From Pseudonocardia ammonioxydans (lineage in GTDB: Bacteria > Actinomycetota > Actinomycetes > Mycobacteriales > Pseudonocardiaceae), in assembly GCF_900115005.1 (NCBI RefSeq), contig NZ_FOUY01000010.1:124001-188000 (forward strand): DNA of 64,000 bases, read 5' to 3'. Positions 22,817 through 30,714 of the stretch are shown here, piece after piece (the stretch's first letter is position 1; the number at the start of each line of letters is the position of its first letter). The notes under the pieces were generated by a model. The model did not search any database, was not told the origin of the DNA, and was given only the letters and a program-made list of their open reading frames with translations. A program made the position numbers and the translations under genes.

Positions 22817-24439
22817 GAAGACCGTTCCCGCGTCGGTCGCGACCAGCTCGTCGGTGGCCCGCTCCACGACCGCGGCGATCGTCATCGACGGGTTGCAGGC
22901 CGCGGTCGTGCCGGGCATCAGTGCGCCGTCGAGCACGTAGAGGCCGCGCTGGCCGTGCACCCGGCCCGCCGCGTCGCACACGCTGCCGATGCAGGCCCCG
23001 CCCAGCGGGTGCCAGGTCGTGGGAGCGACGTAGGTGGTGTCGGCGAACGTCCCGCCGGGGCCGGTGATCCGGTGCATCCGCTCGTGGATGCGGCGGGTCA
23101 GCGCCGCGTCGCCGTCGGGCGGCCAGTGCAGGACGGCCTCCTGCCGGACCGGGTCCCACCGGTAGCGGCCGCGGCCGTCGCTGACGCCGTAGCCGACGAT
23201 CATCGTGGTCCGCAGGTCCGGCACCGGCGGCAACGACGCCTGGATCACGGTGTTCGCGGTGGCCGGGTCGGCCCAGTCCTTGCTCCCGTAGACCACCGGC
23301 CCGCCCTGCGGGGTACCGAAGTCGTCGCCCAGCGAGGTCCAGGTGCAGATCCGGTCGCCGTTGGTACCCCAGTTCTCGCCCAGCCCGTCCGGCAGGTCGC
23401 CGATCGTGCCGTGCTCGCGGGCCCGCAGCAGCAACCGGTTGGTGTTCGCCGTGCCGGCCGCCAGCACCAGCGCCGGCGTGGTGAGGATCTTCTTCTCCAG
23501 GACCGTGCCGTCGGAGTCGATCCGGTCGACGTGGGCCTCCCAGCGGCCGTCCGGGGTACGCGCCACGTCGGTGACCTGGTGCTGCGGGGCGACGGTGACC
23601 AGCCCGGTCGCCTCGGCCGCGGCGAGGTACGTGACGTCGACGGTGTGCTTGCCGCCGTTGTTGACGCCGAACGAGCAGTCGCCGTTGGTGTAGGAGGGCG
23701 CCATCTCCCCGCGCAGCTCGCGCAGCGCGACGTCCCAGTCGATCGGCATCGGGATCTTCTCGACGTCGTACCCGGCCGCCTCGGCCCGGCGGCGGAAGGC
23801 ACGCGCGGCGGCGTAGGTCGGGCTCCGGACCAGCTCGTCCGGGGCGGTGGCCAGGCGCAGCATCCGCGCCACCCGCGGGTAGTGCTCGCGGGCGAGCAGG
23901 CCGTAGTCCAGTTCGGACGGCATGGTCGCCTCGAACAGCTCCCGGGTCGGCTGCAGCGACATGCCCTGGTAGAGCAGTGAACCGCCGCCGACACCGGCCG
24001 CGCAGAAGGTGTCCATGCCCAGCCCGGAGACCCGCTCCAGGACGCCGACGTAGCGTCCCAGCGCCCCGAGCGGGGTGCCCCCGCCGAGAGCGCCGAGCAG
24101 CAGCGACAGCGGGGTCGCGAGCTCGTCGAACGGGTCGGTGACCGAGCCCATCCAGATCATCCGCTCGTCGGGCGAGCGGGTGGGGCGCGCGAAGGTCTCG
24201 GCGTCCGGGCCGGTCGGCCAACGGCGGCCGCGTTCGAGCACGGTGACCGGGACACCGGCCTCGGCGAACCGCAGGGCCGTCACCCCGCCGCCGAACCCGG
24301 AACCGACCACGACCACCCGGTGCTCCTCGCGGGTCACCGGGACCCGGGCCGGGGAGGCGGCGGCGACGCCGCCGAGCAGGCCGATCCCGGTCAGGGCGGC
24401 CCCGCCGGCCAGGACGGACCGGCGGCTGATCGTGCGCAC
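22814..24439 (-). CDS. Tat-exported GMC / cholesterol-oxidase-like flavoprotein
   Basis: A 541-aa FAD enzyme. The N-terminus is a Tat signal (TISRRSVLAGGAALTGIGLLG, cut near residue 29), then the FAD dinucleotide motif VVVGSGFGGGVTAL (GSGFGG at 46-51). The glucose-methanol-choline C-terminal signature reads HPLGGACIGSVCD ... GLYVLDGALMPGTTAACNPS, with the active-site His and the Asn-Pro pair. Order and spacing follow the Streptomyces/Rhodococcus class I cholesterol oxidases, so a secreted sterol or other 3-hydroxy substrate oxidase is likely; residues alone do not prove sterol use. Its last codon joins the palindromic element, which provides the stop. A TetR gene lies 24 nt upstream. Confidence 0.85.
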   Translation of the reverse strand: MRTISRRSVLAGGAALTGIGLLGGVAAASPARVPVTREEHRVVVVGSGFGGGVTALRFAEAGVPVTVLERGRRWPTGPDAETFARPTRSPDERMIWMGSVTDPFDELATPLSLLLGALGGGTPLGALGRYVGVLERVSGLGMDTFCAAGVGGGSLLYQGMSLQPTRELFEATMPSELDYGLLAREHYPRVARMLRLATAPDELVRSPTYAAARAFRRRAEAAGYDVEKIPMPIDWDVALRELRGEMAPSYTNGDCSFGVNNGGKHTVDVTYLAAAEATGLVTVAPQHQVTDVARTPDGRWEAHVDRIDSDGTVLEKKILTTPALVLAAGTANTNRLLLRAREHGTIGDLPDGLGENWGTNGDRICTWTSLGDDFGTPQGGPVVYGSKDWADPATANTVIQASLPPVPDLRTTMIVGYGVSDGRGRYRWDPVRQEAVLHWPPDGDAALTRRIHERMHRITGPGGTFADTTYVAPTTWHPLGGACIGSVCDAAGRVHGQRGLYVLDGALMPGTTAACNPSMTIAAVVERATDELVATDAGTVF

Positions 24440-24463
24440 GTGGTGGTTCTCCCTCGTTCTCGC

Positions 24464-25099
24464 TCAGGTCCCGTCCGGGTCGGCTGCATGATCATCGAGC
24501 AGCGCCCCGGACACCAGGCCGCGCGCCGCGTCGGCGACGTACTGCTCGTCGGCCTCGGGAGCGAGGCCGAGGACGACCCCCTGGGTGATGCCGACCAGCA
24601 GCGCGCGGAGCGCGGTCGTCAACCGCCGGGCCTGCCGGTCGCCGACGACGCCGCCGTCGTGCTCCCGGCCGGTGAACAACGCGACGAGCTGATTCTCCTG
24701 CGCGGCCACCGTCTCCGTGAGCCGGGTCCGCATCCCGGGGGTGCGCAGCGCCATGTCGAGCAGGGTGAGCTGCAGGCCCAGCTCGGACCGGGCGCCGGGC
24801 AGATCGCAGCGGCGCCGCAGGAACCGCGCGACGGCGTCGACCGCGTCCCGCAGGTCCGCCCCGGCCGGGACCGCCCGCTCGAGCCCGGCGTACTCCGGGC
24901 GCAGGTGATCGGCGACGAGTGCGGCCACGAGCTCGTCCTTGCTGCCGAACAACGAGTACACGGCACCCGTGGTCAGGCCCGCCCGGTCGGCGATCTCGTC
25001 GAGGCGGGCGCGGTACCCGTCCCGGGCGACGAGCTCGAGTGCGGCGTCGAGCAGGGCGCGGCGATTGCGTTCCTTGATCTCCGCTCTCGTCACTCTCAT
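24464..25099 (-). CDS. TetR family transcriptional regulator next to GMC oxidase
   Basis: A 211-aa TetR protein with N-terminal HTH ERNRRALLDAALELVARDGY, then RLDEIADRAGLTTGAVYSLFGSKDELVAAL, and a helical ligand domain including TTALRALLVGITQGVVLGLAPEADE. ATG at 25099. It is immediately upstream of the cholesterol-oxidase-like gene on the same strand and divergent from a small membrane protein gene; nested inverted repeats occupy the 51-nt gap, so it probably represses both sides. It is unrelated in operator to KstR sites that control mycobacterial sterol genes. Confidence 0.9.
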   Translation of the reverse strand: MRVTRAEIKERNRRALLDAALELVARDGYRARLDEIADRAGLTTGAVYSLFGSKDELVAALVADHLRPEYAGLERAVPAGADLRDAVDAVARFLRRRCDLPGARSELGLQLTLLDMALRTPGMRTRLTETVAAQENQLVALFTGREHDGGVVGDRQARRLTTALRALLVGITQGVVLGLAPEADEQYVADAARGLVSGALLDDHAADPDGT

Positions 25100-25105
25100 A
25101 ATTTG

Positions 25106-25128
25106 GTTATCTTAGTAACGAGATTACT
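25106..25128. promoter_or_regulatory. Nested operator-like inverted repeats in the TetR/membrane-protein gap
   Basis: GTTA-TCTTAG-TAAC (25106-25119) overlaps AGTAA-CGAGA-TTACT (25114-25128), both perfect in the arms, in an A+T-rich island just upstream of the divergent starts at 25099 and 25151. Typical place and symmetry for a TetR operator. Confidence 0.5.
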
Positions 25129-25150
25129 GAAATCGACAGGGGGTGCGGTC

Positions 25151-25594
25151 ATGACACAGGGCGCAGCGGTGCCGAGGGGCGGAATGGCGGCGGGGATCAT
25201 CGCCGACGGTCTGGTGAAACTCGCGCTCGGCACCGTCGTCACGGCCGGCGCCGGCCGGCTCGGTGCGGCGCTGGGCGTGCCCGTCCGGTCGACGGTCGCC
25301 GGCGGTGTCGCGCTGGTGCTCGCGGGCGGGCTGGAGCTCGGCCACCTCCGCCGGCGGCCACTACGCACCTACCTGCGGCTGATGACCGGCTTCGACAGCG
25401 GCCTGGCCCTGGCGTCCCTCGCCGCCGTCGTCGTCGCCCGGCAGGGCGGGGCCGGGGGCTCGGTGTGGGTCGGCTACCTGACGGTCGCCTCCCTCGGGTT
25501 CGCGGCCGTGCTGGCGGCGCCCCGTCAGACCGTCAGCAGCTCCGTCGACCCCAGCCCGAGCTCGTCCAGAGTGGACCGCACCTCGCCGGCGTAG
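25151..25594 (+). CDS. Small integral membrane protein of unknown function
   Basis: A 147-aa protein with about four hydrophobic stretches (GIIADGLVKLALGTVVTAGAG, TVAGGVALVLAGGLELG, GFDSGLALASLAAVVVA, VWVGYLTVASLGFAAVL) and a polar Ser-rich end. No motif or family is recognised. ATG at 25151, 22 nt after the operator-like repeats. The last 70 nt overlap the convergent methyltransferase gene, so either the tail is genuine overlap or the real stop is affected by an error; the membrane part is outside the overlap. It is divergent from the TetR gene of the GMC oxidase and probably shares its control. Confidence 0.6.
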   Translation: MTQGAAVPRGGMAAGIIADGLVKLALGTVVTAGAGRLGAALGVPVRSTVAGGVALVLAGGLELGHLRRRPLRTYLRLMTGFDSGLALASLAAVVVARQGGAGGSVWVGYLTVASLGFAAVLAAPRQTVSSSVDPSPSSSRVDRTSPA

Positions 25595-26763
25595 ACCCGG
25601 TTCATCAGCAGCACCGCCCGCGGGGGCGCCACCGTGAGGTCCTTCGGTGCCCGGATCGGCAGCCCGAGCCCACCCATGTAGCGCCCCTGCAGGCCGGGGT
25701 TGATGTCGACGACGCACTGCACCGCGCCGGGGGCGGCGCTCCCGGCGGCATCTCCACCGACGGCGATGTTGAGGAAGGTCAGCCCCTTCGCGCCGCCGCC
25801 CCACACGGCGACCTCGTCGCCGGCGCCGGCCCGGTCGCCGAGCCACGCCCGCCAGTGCCCGATCTGCTCGTCCACCCGGGCGGCGAAGTCGTGGCAGGCG
25901 GTGCGCAGCGCCTCCCGCAGGTGCGCCGGCAGCTCGGGCACGCCGGGGGTGCCGCCCGGCCCGGCCTCGGCGACGACGTACTGGTCGGCGTAGGTGAGCC
26001 GCACCGCGGGCTCGGGCCCGTCCACCCCCGCGAAACCGGCACCGAGCAGGAACGTGCGCAGCGTCGCCGGGGTGAAGTAGGAGCAGTGCTCGTACTGCAG
26101 GTCCCAGAACGCGCCCTCGTCGAGGATCCGGCCCAGGTCCGGCACCTCCGCGAGCAGGGCCCGGCCGCCACCGCGGACCAGGCCCGCGTGCAGCTCCGCG
26201 GCGAACGGCGCCAGTGCCGGGATGTGCTCGAGCGTGTGCCGGCAGACCAGCGCGGCGGTACCGGGCTCGACCTGCTCCCGGGTGAAGGTCTCCGGGACGG
26301 CGGTGAGCCGGTCGGTCCACTCCGGACGTACCCGCTCGGGGCCGAAGTGCGGGTCGACGCCGGTCACCCGGCCGACCCCGGCTCCCAGCAGCTCGACGGC
26401 GAAGTCGCCCGACCCGCAGCCGACCTCGACGACGTGCTCCCCGGCCAGCCCGAACCGCGACACCCAGTCGGCGGTGATCTCCGCGGCGTAGGCGGCGAAC
26501 CGCGGCGAGTGGTGCTGGGACTCCTCGTGGTCGCCGGTGTAGTCGAGCAGGCCCGAGTCGAAGTCGCGGTTGAAGACCGTGCCGCAGCGCTCGCACAGCA
26601 CCAGGACCTGGTCACCGACACTCACGGCCCGGGCCGCCCCGGGGTCGGGGAGCACCGCGGTGCCGTGCACCGGGAGACCGGTGACGGAGAAGAACGGGTC
26701 GCCGGCGGGGGTGTCGCAGGCGGGGCAACGGGACAGCACCCGGCGAGCGTAGTCGTGCGGCAT
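25525..26763 (-). CDS. C-methyltransferase-like protein with N-terminal zinc-binding domain
   Basis: A 412-aa methyltransferase of the three-domain sugar C-methyltransferase type (NovU/TylCIII-like). Residues 1-65 hold a zinc-binding domain with CxxC pairs at Cys13/Cys16 and Cys57/Cys60. The SAM domain follows with motif I EVGCGSG (113-119) and RHTLEHIPALAPFAAELH. The C-terminal part (about 260-412) has VWGGGAKGLTFLNIA, the Rossmann-like third domain of this family. Members usually methylate TDP-sugars at C-3, but no other deoxysugar gene is nearby, so the substrate here is open. ATG at 26763 is one option; a GTG nine codons in is the other. Confidence 0.82.
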   Translation of the reverse strand: MPHDYARRVLSRCPACDTPAGDPFFSVTGLPVHGTAVLPDPGAARAVSVGDQVLVLCERCGTVFNRDFDSGLLDYTGDHEESQHHSPRFAAYAAEITADWVSRFGLAGEHVVEVGCGSGDFAVELLGAGVGRVTGVDPHFGPERVRPEWTDRLTAVPETFTREQVEPGTAALVCRHTLEHIPALAPFAAELHAGLVRGGGRALLAEVPDLGRILDEGAFWDLQYEHCSYFTPATLRTFLLGAGFAGVDGPEPAVRLTYADQYVVAEAGPGGTPGVPELPAHLREALRTACHDFAARVDEQIGHWRAWLGDRAGAGDEVAVWGGGAKGLTFLNIAVGGDAAGSAAPGAVQCVVDINPGLQGRYMGGLGLPIRAPKDLTVAPPRAVLLMNRVYAGEVRSTLDELGLGSTELLTV

Positions 26764-26827
26764 GTGGGTCAGCAGTTCAGTGGGTCAGCAGTCCAGTGGG
26801 TCAGCGGTTCAGTGGGTCAGCGGTCCA
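26764..26827. repeat. Tandem repeat, 4 x 16 bp
   Basis: Four exact-length units of GTGGGTCAGC(A/G)GT(T/C)CA at 26764-26779, 26780-26795, 26796-26811 and 26812-26827. They differ only at two positions, in a regular A/T, A/C, G/T, G/C order. The array begins right at the methyltransferase start and covers the stop codon of the amidase gene; every unit offers the same TGA on the minus strand. Confidence 0.9.
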
Positions 26828-28019
26828 GGACACCCGGCGGGTCCTCGGCCGAGGACGCCGGCGAGCCGCCGGTCCCGAGGAGCTTCTGCCACACCGGATG
26901 GTCGACGACGTCCGGAACGCTCTCCACCTTCCGGTACGCCGCCAGCACCTCGACGGCCCGGGCGGCGTCGCTCTCCGCACCCGCCCGCACCGTGCGGGCC
27001 AGCTCCGGCCAGGACTCGCCACCGAGGATCCCGTTGGCGTCGTCGGCGTCGTGCGCGACCTGGAACTCGGTGAGGGAGGAGCGGGTGCGCTCGTCGAACC
27101 GCCCGTCCGGCTTCCCGTGCAGCGTCCCGGCGTCCCGGAGCAGGTACTGAGCCGCCTCGACCAGCGGCCCCGAGTCGCCCGTGCGCAGCAGCGGCCAGGC
27201 CGCCTTGCTCACCTCCTTGCGGGACAGCCGCCGCCCCAGCAGGCCCGCCACCTCGGTCCGCAGCCGCGGCAGCATCCCGTAGAGCCGGTCACCGGGGCAG
27301 ATCGTGTTGCGGTAGTCGCGGTGCCCGTAGAGCTCGGTCGGCGCGATGCCGTACTGCGCGCAGATGTAGGCGCACGTCGCCCGCAGCGAGTCCCACAACG
27401 GCGCGGGCGGATCGACGTCGATGTAGGTGCCCTCGTTCTCGATCCCGATCGCGATCACGTTCTGGCCGGGCGAGTGCGCGCCCTCGACGACCCGGCGCCC
27501 GCCGTTGAGCTCACCCAGGCTCCAGAGCCGCCCCTCCATGACGTGCCCGCCACGGGAGATCGTGAAGTGCTGGCCCGAGTCCAGCCAGCCGTTGCGGTCC
27601 ATGTGGAAGTTCTGGATGCCGCGCGCCATCCGGTGCGCGGCCGGCACGCTGAAGTCACCGGTGTTCGACCCGGCGGTGTGGTGCACCAGGATCCGGATCG
27701 GCCGCTGGTCCCAGATCTTCGGCGGGTACTTCGGCTTGCGGGCGCCCCACTCCGCGCAGCGCGCGATGTAGGGCGCCCGGACCTGTTCGGCCCGTGCGCC
27801 GGCACCGGCAGCGGGTCCCGGCACACCGTCCGGGCCCGGCACCTGCGGAGGCCCCGGCACCTCCGGTGGGCCCGGCACCCGCGACGACGGCGGGGCCGGC
27901 TCGGTCGTCGGTGGTGTGCCGGCGAACGCCCGCCCCGGCACCACCAGCCCGGCTCCGGCGGCGGCCCCGACGACCAACGCCCCTCGCCGGCTCACCCGTC
28001 GTCCGCCTGCCTCACCCAT
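26817..28019 (-). CDS. Tat-exported N-acetylmuramoyl-L-alanine amidase with peptidoglycan-binding domain
   Basis: A 400-aa cell-wall hydrolase. The N-terminus is a Tat signal (RRVSRRGALVVGAAAGAGLVV, cut after AFA), followed by a Pro-Gly repeat linker (PGPPEVPGPPQVPGPDGVPGP). The amidase_2/PGRP domain covers about residues 85-260, with zinc ligands in ILVHHTAGSN, the catalytic region ENEGTYIDV and GHRDYRNTICPG. A PG_binding_1-like domain follows (LLRTGDSGPLVEAAQYLLRDAG ... FDERTRSSLTEFQ). It cleaves the lactyl-Ala bond of peptidoglycan outside the membrane. Standing alone; the end lies inside a tandem repeat. Confidence 0.92.
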   Translation of the reverse strand: MGEAGGRRVSRRGALVVGAAAGAGLVVPGRAFAGTPPTTEPAPPSSRVPGPPEVPGPPQVPGPDGVPGPAAGAGARAEQVRAPYIARCAEWGARKPKYPPKIWDQRPIRILVHHTAGSNTGDFSVPAAHRMARGIQNFHMDRNGWLDSGQHFTISRGGHVMEGRLWSLGELNGGRRVVEGAHSPGQNVIAIGIENEGTYIDVDPPAPLWDSLRATCAYICAQYGIAPTELYGHRDYRNTICPGDRLYGMLPRLRTEVAGLLGRRLSRKEVSKAAWPLLRTGDSGPLVEAAQYLLRDAGTLHGKPDGRFDERTRSSLTEFQVAHDADDANGILGGESWPELARTVRAGAESDAARAVEVLAAYRKVESVPDVVDHPVWQKLLGTGGSPASSAEDPPGVLDR

Positions 28020-28178
28020 GACCGTCCTCCCGAGTCACACGCACCACGGACGCCCCCTGCGTCCCTGATGTCACGCGCATCTTTCGGGCAGAAGCGCGAA
28101 AACCCGGCACGGCGCGCCGGGGTGTCGCATCACCCGGTCGTGTCGGTGCGCCGGACGGCGGTCCGCACCTTGCCCCGG

Positions 28179-28220
28179 TTACCGACGAGTAATACTCTGG
28201 AGTCAGTTACCGGCCGGTAG
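28179..28220. promoter_or_regulatory. Twin palindromes upstream of the acyl-CoA dehydrogenase
   Basis: TTACCGACGAGTAA (28179-28192) and TTACCGGCCGGTAG (28207-28220) share TTACCG-n5-GTA and are 28 bp apart centre to centre; the second contains the perfect 12-mer TACCGGCCGGTA. They lie 40-80 bp before the start codon, overlapping any likely promoter, so they are candidate sites of a fatty-acid-responsive regulator. Confidence 0.5.
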
Positions 28221-28257
28221 TGGAATCGGCCCTGGCAGGAACGGCGGTGAAGGACAG

Positions 28258-30093
28258 ATGGGCCACTACAAGAGCAACCTGCGCGACCTCGAGTTCAACC
28301 TGTTCGAGGTGTTCCGGGTGCAGGACCACCTGGGGACGGGCCCGTTCGAGGGCGTCGACCTCGACACCGCCAAGGGCGTGCTGTCGGAGCTGTCGACGGT
28401 GTGCACCGGCCCGCTCGCCGAGCACTACGCGACGATCGACCGCAACCCGCCGGTGTTCGACCCGGCGACGTTCTCGGTCACCACGCCGCAGGAGCTCAAG
28501 GACGCCTACCAGATCCTGTGGGACGGCGAGTGGTGGCGCCTCGGCCTGCCCGCCGAGCTGGGCGGCTACGGCATCCCGCCGTCGGTCCAGTGGGCGGCCG
28601 CCGAGATGATGCTCGGCTCCAACCCCGCCGTGTTCATGTACATGGCGGGCCCCAACTTCGCCTCGATCCTGCACGCGAACGGCACCGACGAGCAGAAGCA
28701 CTGGGCCGAGCTCATGATCGACCGTGGGTGGGGCGCCACGATGGTGCTGACCGAGCCGGACGCCGGTTCCGACGTCGGCGCCGGGCGCACCAAGGCCGTC
28801 CAGCAGGAGGACGGCACCTGGCACATCGAGGGCGTGAAGCGCTTCATCACCTCGGCCGAGCAGGACTTCACCGAGAACATCATGCACCTGGTGCTGGCCC
28901 GCCCCGAGGGCGCGAAGCCGGGCACCAAGGGCCTGTCGCTGTTCCTCGTGCCCAAGTTCCACTTCGACACCGCGACCGGCGAGCCGGGCGAGCGCAACGG
29001 CGCCTTCGTCACCAACGTCGAGCACAAGATGGGCCTCAAGGCCTCCACCACCTGCGAGCTGACCTTCGGGGCGCACGGCACCCCGGCCGTGGGATGGCTG
29101 CTCGGCGAGGTGCACGACGGCATCGCCCAGATGTTCCAGGTCATCGAGTACGCCCGGATGATGGTGGGTACCAAGGCCATCGGCACCCTGTCGGCCGGCT
29201 ACCTGACCGCGCTCGAGTTCGCCAAGGAGCGGGTCCAGGGCGCCGACCTGACCCGGATGACCGACAAGACCGCGCCGCGGGTCACGATCACCCACCACCC
29301 GGACGTCCGCCGCAGCCTCATGCTGCAGAAGGCCTACGCCGAGGGGCTGCGCGCCGTCTACACCTACACCGCCACCTACCAGGACCGGATCCGGCTCGGT
29401 GGCGACGGGGCGATCAGCACCGAGCTCGCCGAGAAGGTCAACGATCTGCTGCTGCCGATCGTCAAGGGCGTCGGTTCGGAGCGGGCCACCGAGCAGCTCG
29501 TGCAGTCGCTGCAGACCCTCGGCGGCTCCGGCTTCCTGCAGGACTACCCGATCGAGCAGTACATCCGGGACGCGAAGATCGACTCCCTGTACGAGGGCAC
29601 GACCGCGATCCAGTCCCAGGACTTCCTCTTCCGCAAGATCGTCCGGGACAACGGCCAGGCGCTCGCGCACGTGGCCGGTGAGGTGCAGGCGTTCATCGAC
29701 TCCGACGCCGGCAACGGCCGGCTGAAGGAGGAGCGCGAGCTGCTGCGCACCGCGCTCACCGATGTCCAGGGGATGCTCGGTGCGCTGACCGGCTACCTCT
29801 ACGCCTCCGCGGAGGACGTGACGAACCTCTACAAGGTCGGCCAGCACACGGTGCGGCTGCTGATGGCGGTCGGCGACCTGCTGGTCGGCTGGCTGCTGCT
29901 GCGTCAGGCCACCGTGGCGCTGGAGGCCCTGGGCACCGACGGTGTCCCGGCGAGGGACCGCGCGTTCTACGAGGGCAAGGTCGGCGTCGCGTCGTTCTTC
30001 GCCCGGACCGTGCTGCCCCGCCTGACCGCGGAGAAGGCGGTCGTCGAGAACGCCGACAACGCGCTGATGGAGCTCGACGAGGCCGCCTTCTAG
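28258..30093 (+). CDS. fadE5: Acyl-CoA dehydrogenase, FadE5-type
   Basis: A 611-aa acyl-CoA dehydrogenase, the same length as mycobacterial FadE5 and longer than ordinary ~390-aa ACADs. The N-terminal extension ([20 protein letters not shown]) is typical of this group. FAD/substrate segments follow: [36 protein letters not shown], then [39 protein letters not shown], with the Glu of YEGT as catalytic base, and an extra C-terminal helical domain. It performs the first step of beta-oxidation with electron transfer to ETF; FadE5 relatives accept a broad chain range. GAAGGA precedes the ATG. Two palindromes upstream suggest repression. Confidence 0.93.
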   Translation: MGHYKSNLRDLEFNLFEVFRVQDHLGTGPFEGVDLDTAKGVLSELSTVCTGPLAEHYATIDRNPPVFDPATFSVTTPQELKDAYQILWDGEWWRLGLPAELGGYGIPPSVQWAAAEMMLGSNPAVFMYMAGPNFASILHANGTDEQKHWAELMIDRGWGATMVLTEPDAGSDVGAGRTKAVQQEDGTWHIEGVKRFITSAEQDFTENIMHLVLARPEGAKPGTKGLSLFLVPKFHFDTATGEPGERNGAFVTNVEHKMGLKASTTCELTFGAHGTPAVGWLLGEVHDGIAQMFQVIEYARMMVGTKAIGTLSAGYLTALEFAKERVQGADLTRMTDKTAPRVTITHHPDVRRSLMLQKAYAEGLRAVYTYTATYQDRIRLGGDGAISTELAEKVNDLLLPIVKGVGSERATEQLVQSLQTLGGSGFLQDYPIEQYIRDAKIDSLYEGTTAIQSQDFLFRKIVRDNGQALAHVAGEVQAFIDSDAGNGRLKEERELLRTALTDVQGMLGALTGYLYASAEDVTNLYKVGQHTVRLLMAVGDLLVGWLLLRQATVALEALGTDGVPARDRAFYEGKVGVASFFARTVLPRLTAEKAVVENADNALMELDEAAF

Positions 30094-30115
30094 CGAAGCG
30101 ACCGGCCGACGGACC

Positions 30116-30149
30116 GGCCCCGGGCGCGGACTCCCCGCCCGGGGCCCTT
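30116..30149. terminator. Bidirectional hairpin terminator between acyl-CoA dehydrogenase and CBS genes
   Basis: GGCCCCGGGCG (30116-30126) pairs perfectly with CGCCCGGGGCC (30136-30146) around a 9-nt loop, followed by CTT. It lies in the 105-nt gap between convergent genes. No T run, as is common for high-G+C actinobacterial terminators. Confidence 0.7.
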
Positions 30150-30198
30150 CGCCTTCCAGCCCCCGCGCGGCGCTACGGCGCGGCACTGCAGCGCGGCA

Positions 30199-30624
30199 CT
30201 ACTGGGCGATGTAGCTCTCCAGCTGCTCGCGCTCCTGCTCCAGCATGTCGATGCGGGCCTTGACCAGGTCGCCGATCGAGACGATCCCGGCCAGCGCACC
30301 GTCGACCACGACCGGCAGGTGCCGCACCCGGTGCTCGGTCATGACCTTCGCCAGGTCACCGACGCCGTCGTCCGGTGAACAGGTCACCACCTCGGTGGTC
30401 ATCACCTCGGACACCCGGGCGTTCAGCAGGGCGCTGCCCTGCTGGTGCAGCCGGCGCACCACGTCCCGTTCGGACACGATCCCGACCAGCCTGCCGTCGT
30501 CGACGACCGGCAGCGCACCGAGGTTGCCCTCGGAGATGAACCGCAGCACGTCGGTGACCGCTGCGTCGGACGCCACCGTGGTCACCGCGCTGCCCTTGCC
30601 CTTGAGAACGTCCGCGATCCGCAT
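30199..30624 (-). CDS. Two-CBS-domain protein
   Basis: A 141-aa protein made almost only of two cystathionine-beta-synthase domains: residues ~1-60 (ADVLKGKGSAVTTVASDAAV ... LPVVDDGRLVGIVSERDVVR) and ~72-128 (VSEVMTTEVVTCSPDDGVGD ... VRHLPVVVDGALAGIVSIGDL), then a charged helix LEQEREQLESYIAQ. Paired CBS domains bind adenine nucleotides and sense energy or redox state. No attached enzyme domain is present; such stand-alone proteins resemble the dormancy-associated Hrp1 type in mycobacteria, but without proof of the same role. ATG at 30624. Confidence 0.92.
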   Translation of the reverse strand: MRIADVLKGKGSAVTTVASDAAVTDVLRFISEGNLGALPVVDDGRLVGIVSERDVVRRLHQQGSALLNARVSEVMTTEVVTCSPDDGVGDLAKVMTEHRVRHLPVVVDGALAGIVSIGDLVKARIDMLEQEREQLESYIAQ

Positions 30625-30714
30625 CAGTACCCCGATCCCTCGCCCGTCGGCCGAGGGATCAGGGTACGAATGTGATGCGGGTCTCGTCAGCTCCTGCGGC
30701 CGACGATCACCGGA

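Noticed and set aside
25106..25128. KstR-type sterol operator
   Set aside because: The site lacks the AAC-n2-to-4-GTT core expected for KstR; it resembles a generic TetR palindrome.
26764..26827. CRISPR-like array
   Set aside because: The 16-bp units are directly adjacent with no spacers, so it is a plain tandem repeat; no cas genes are present.
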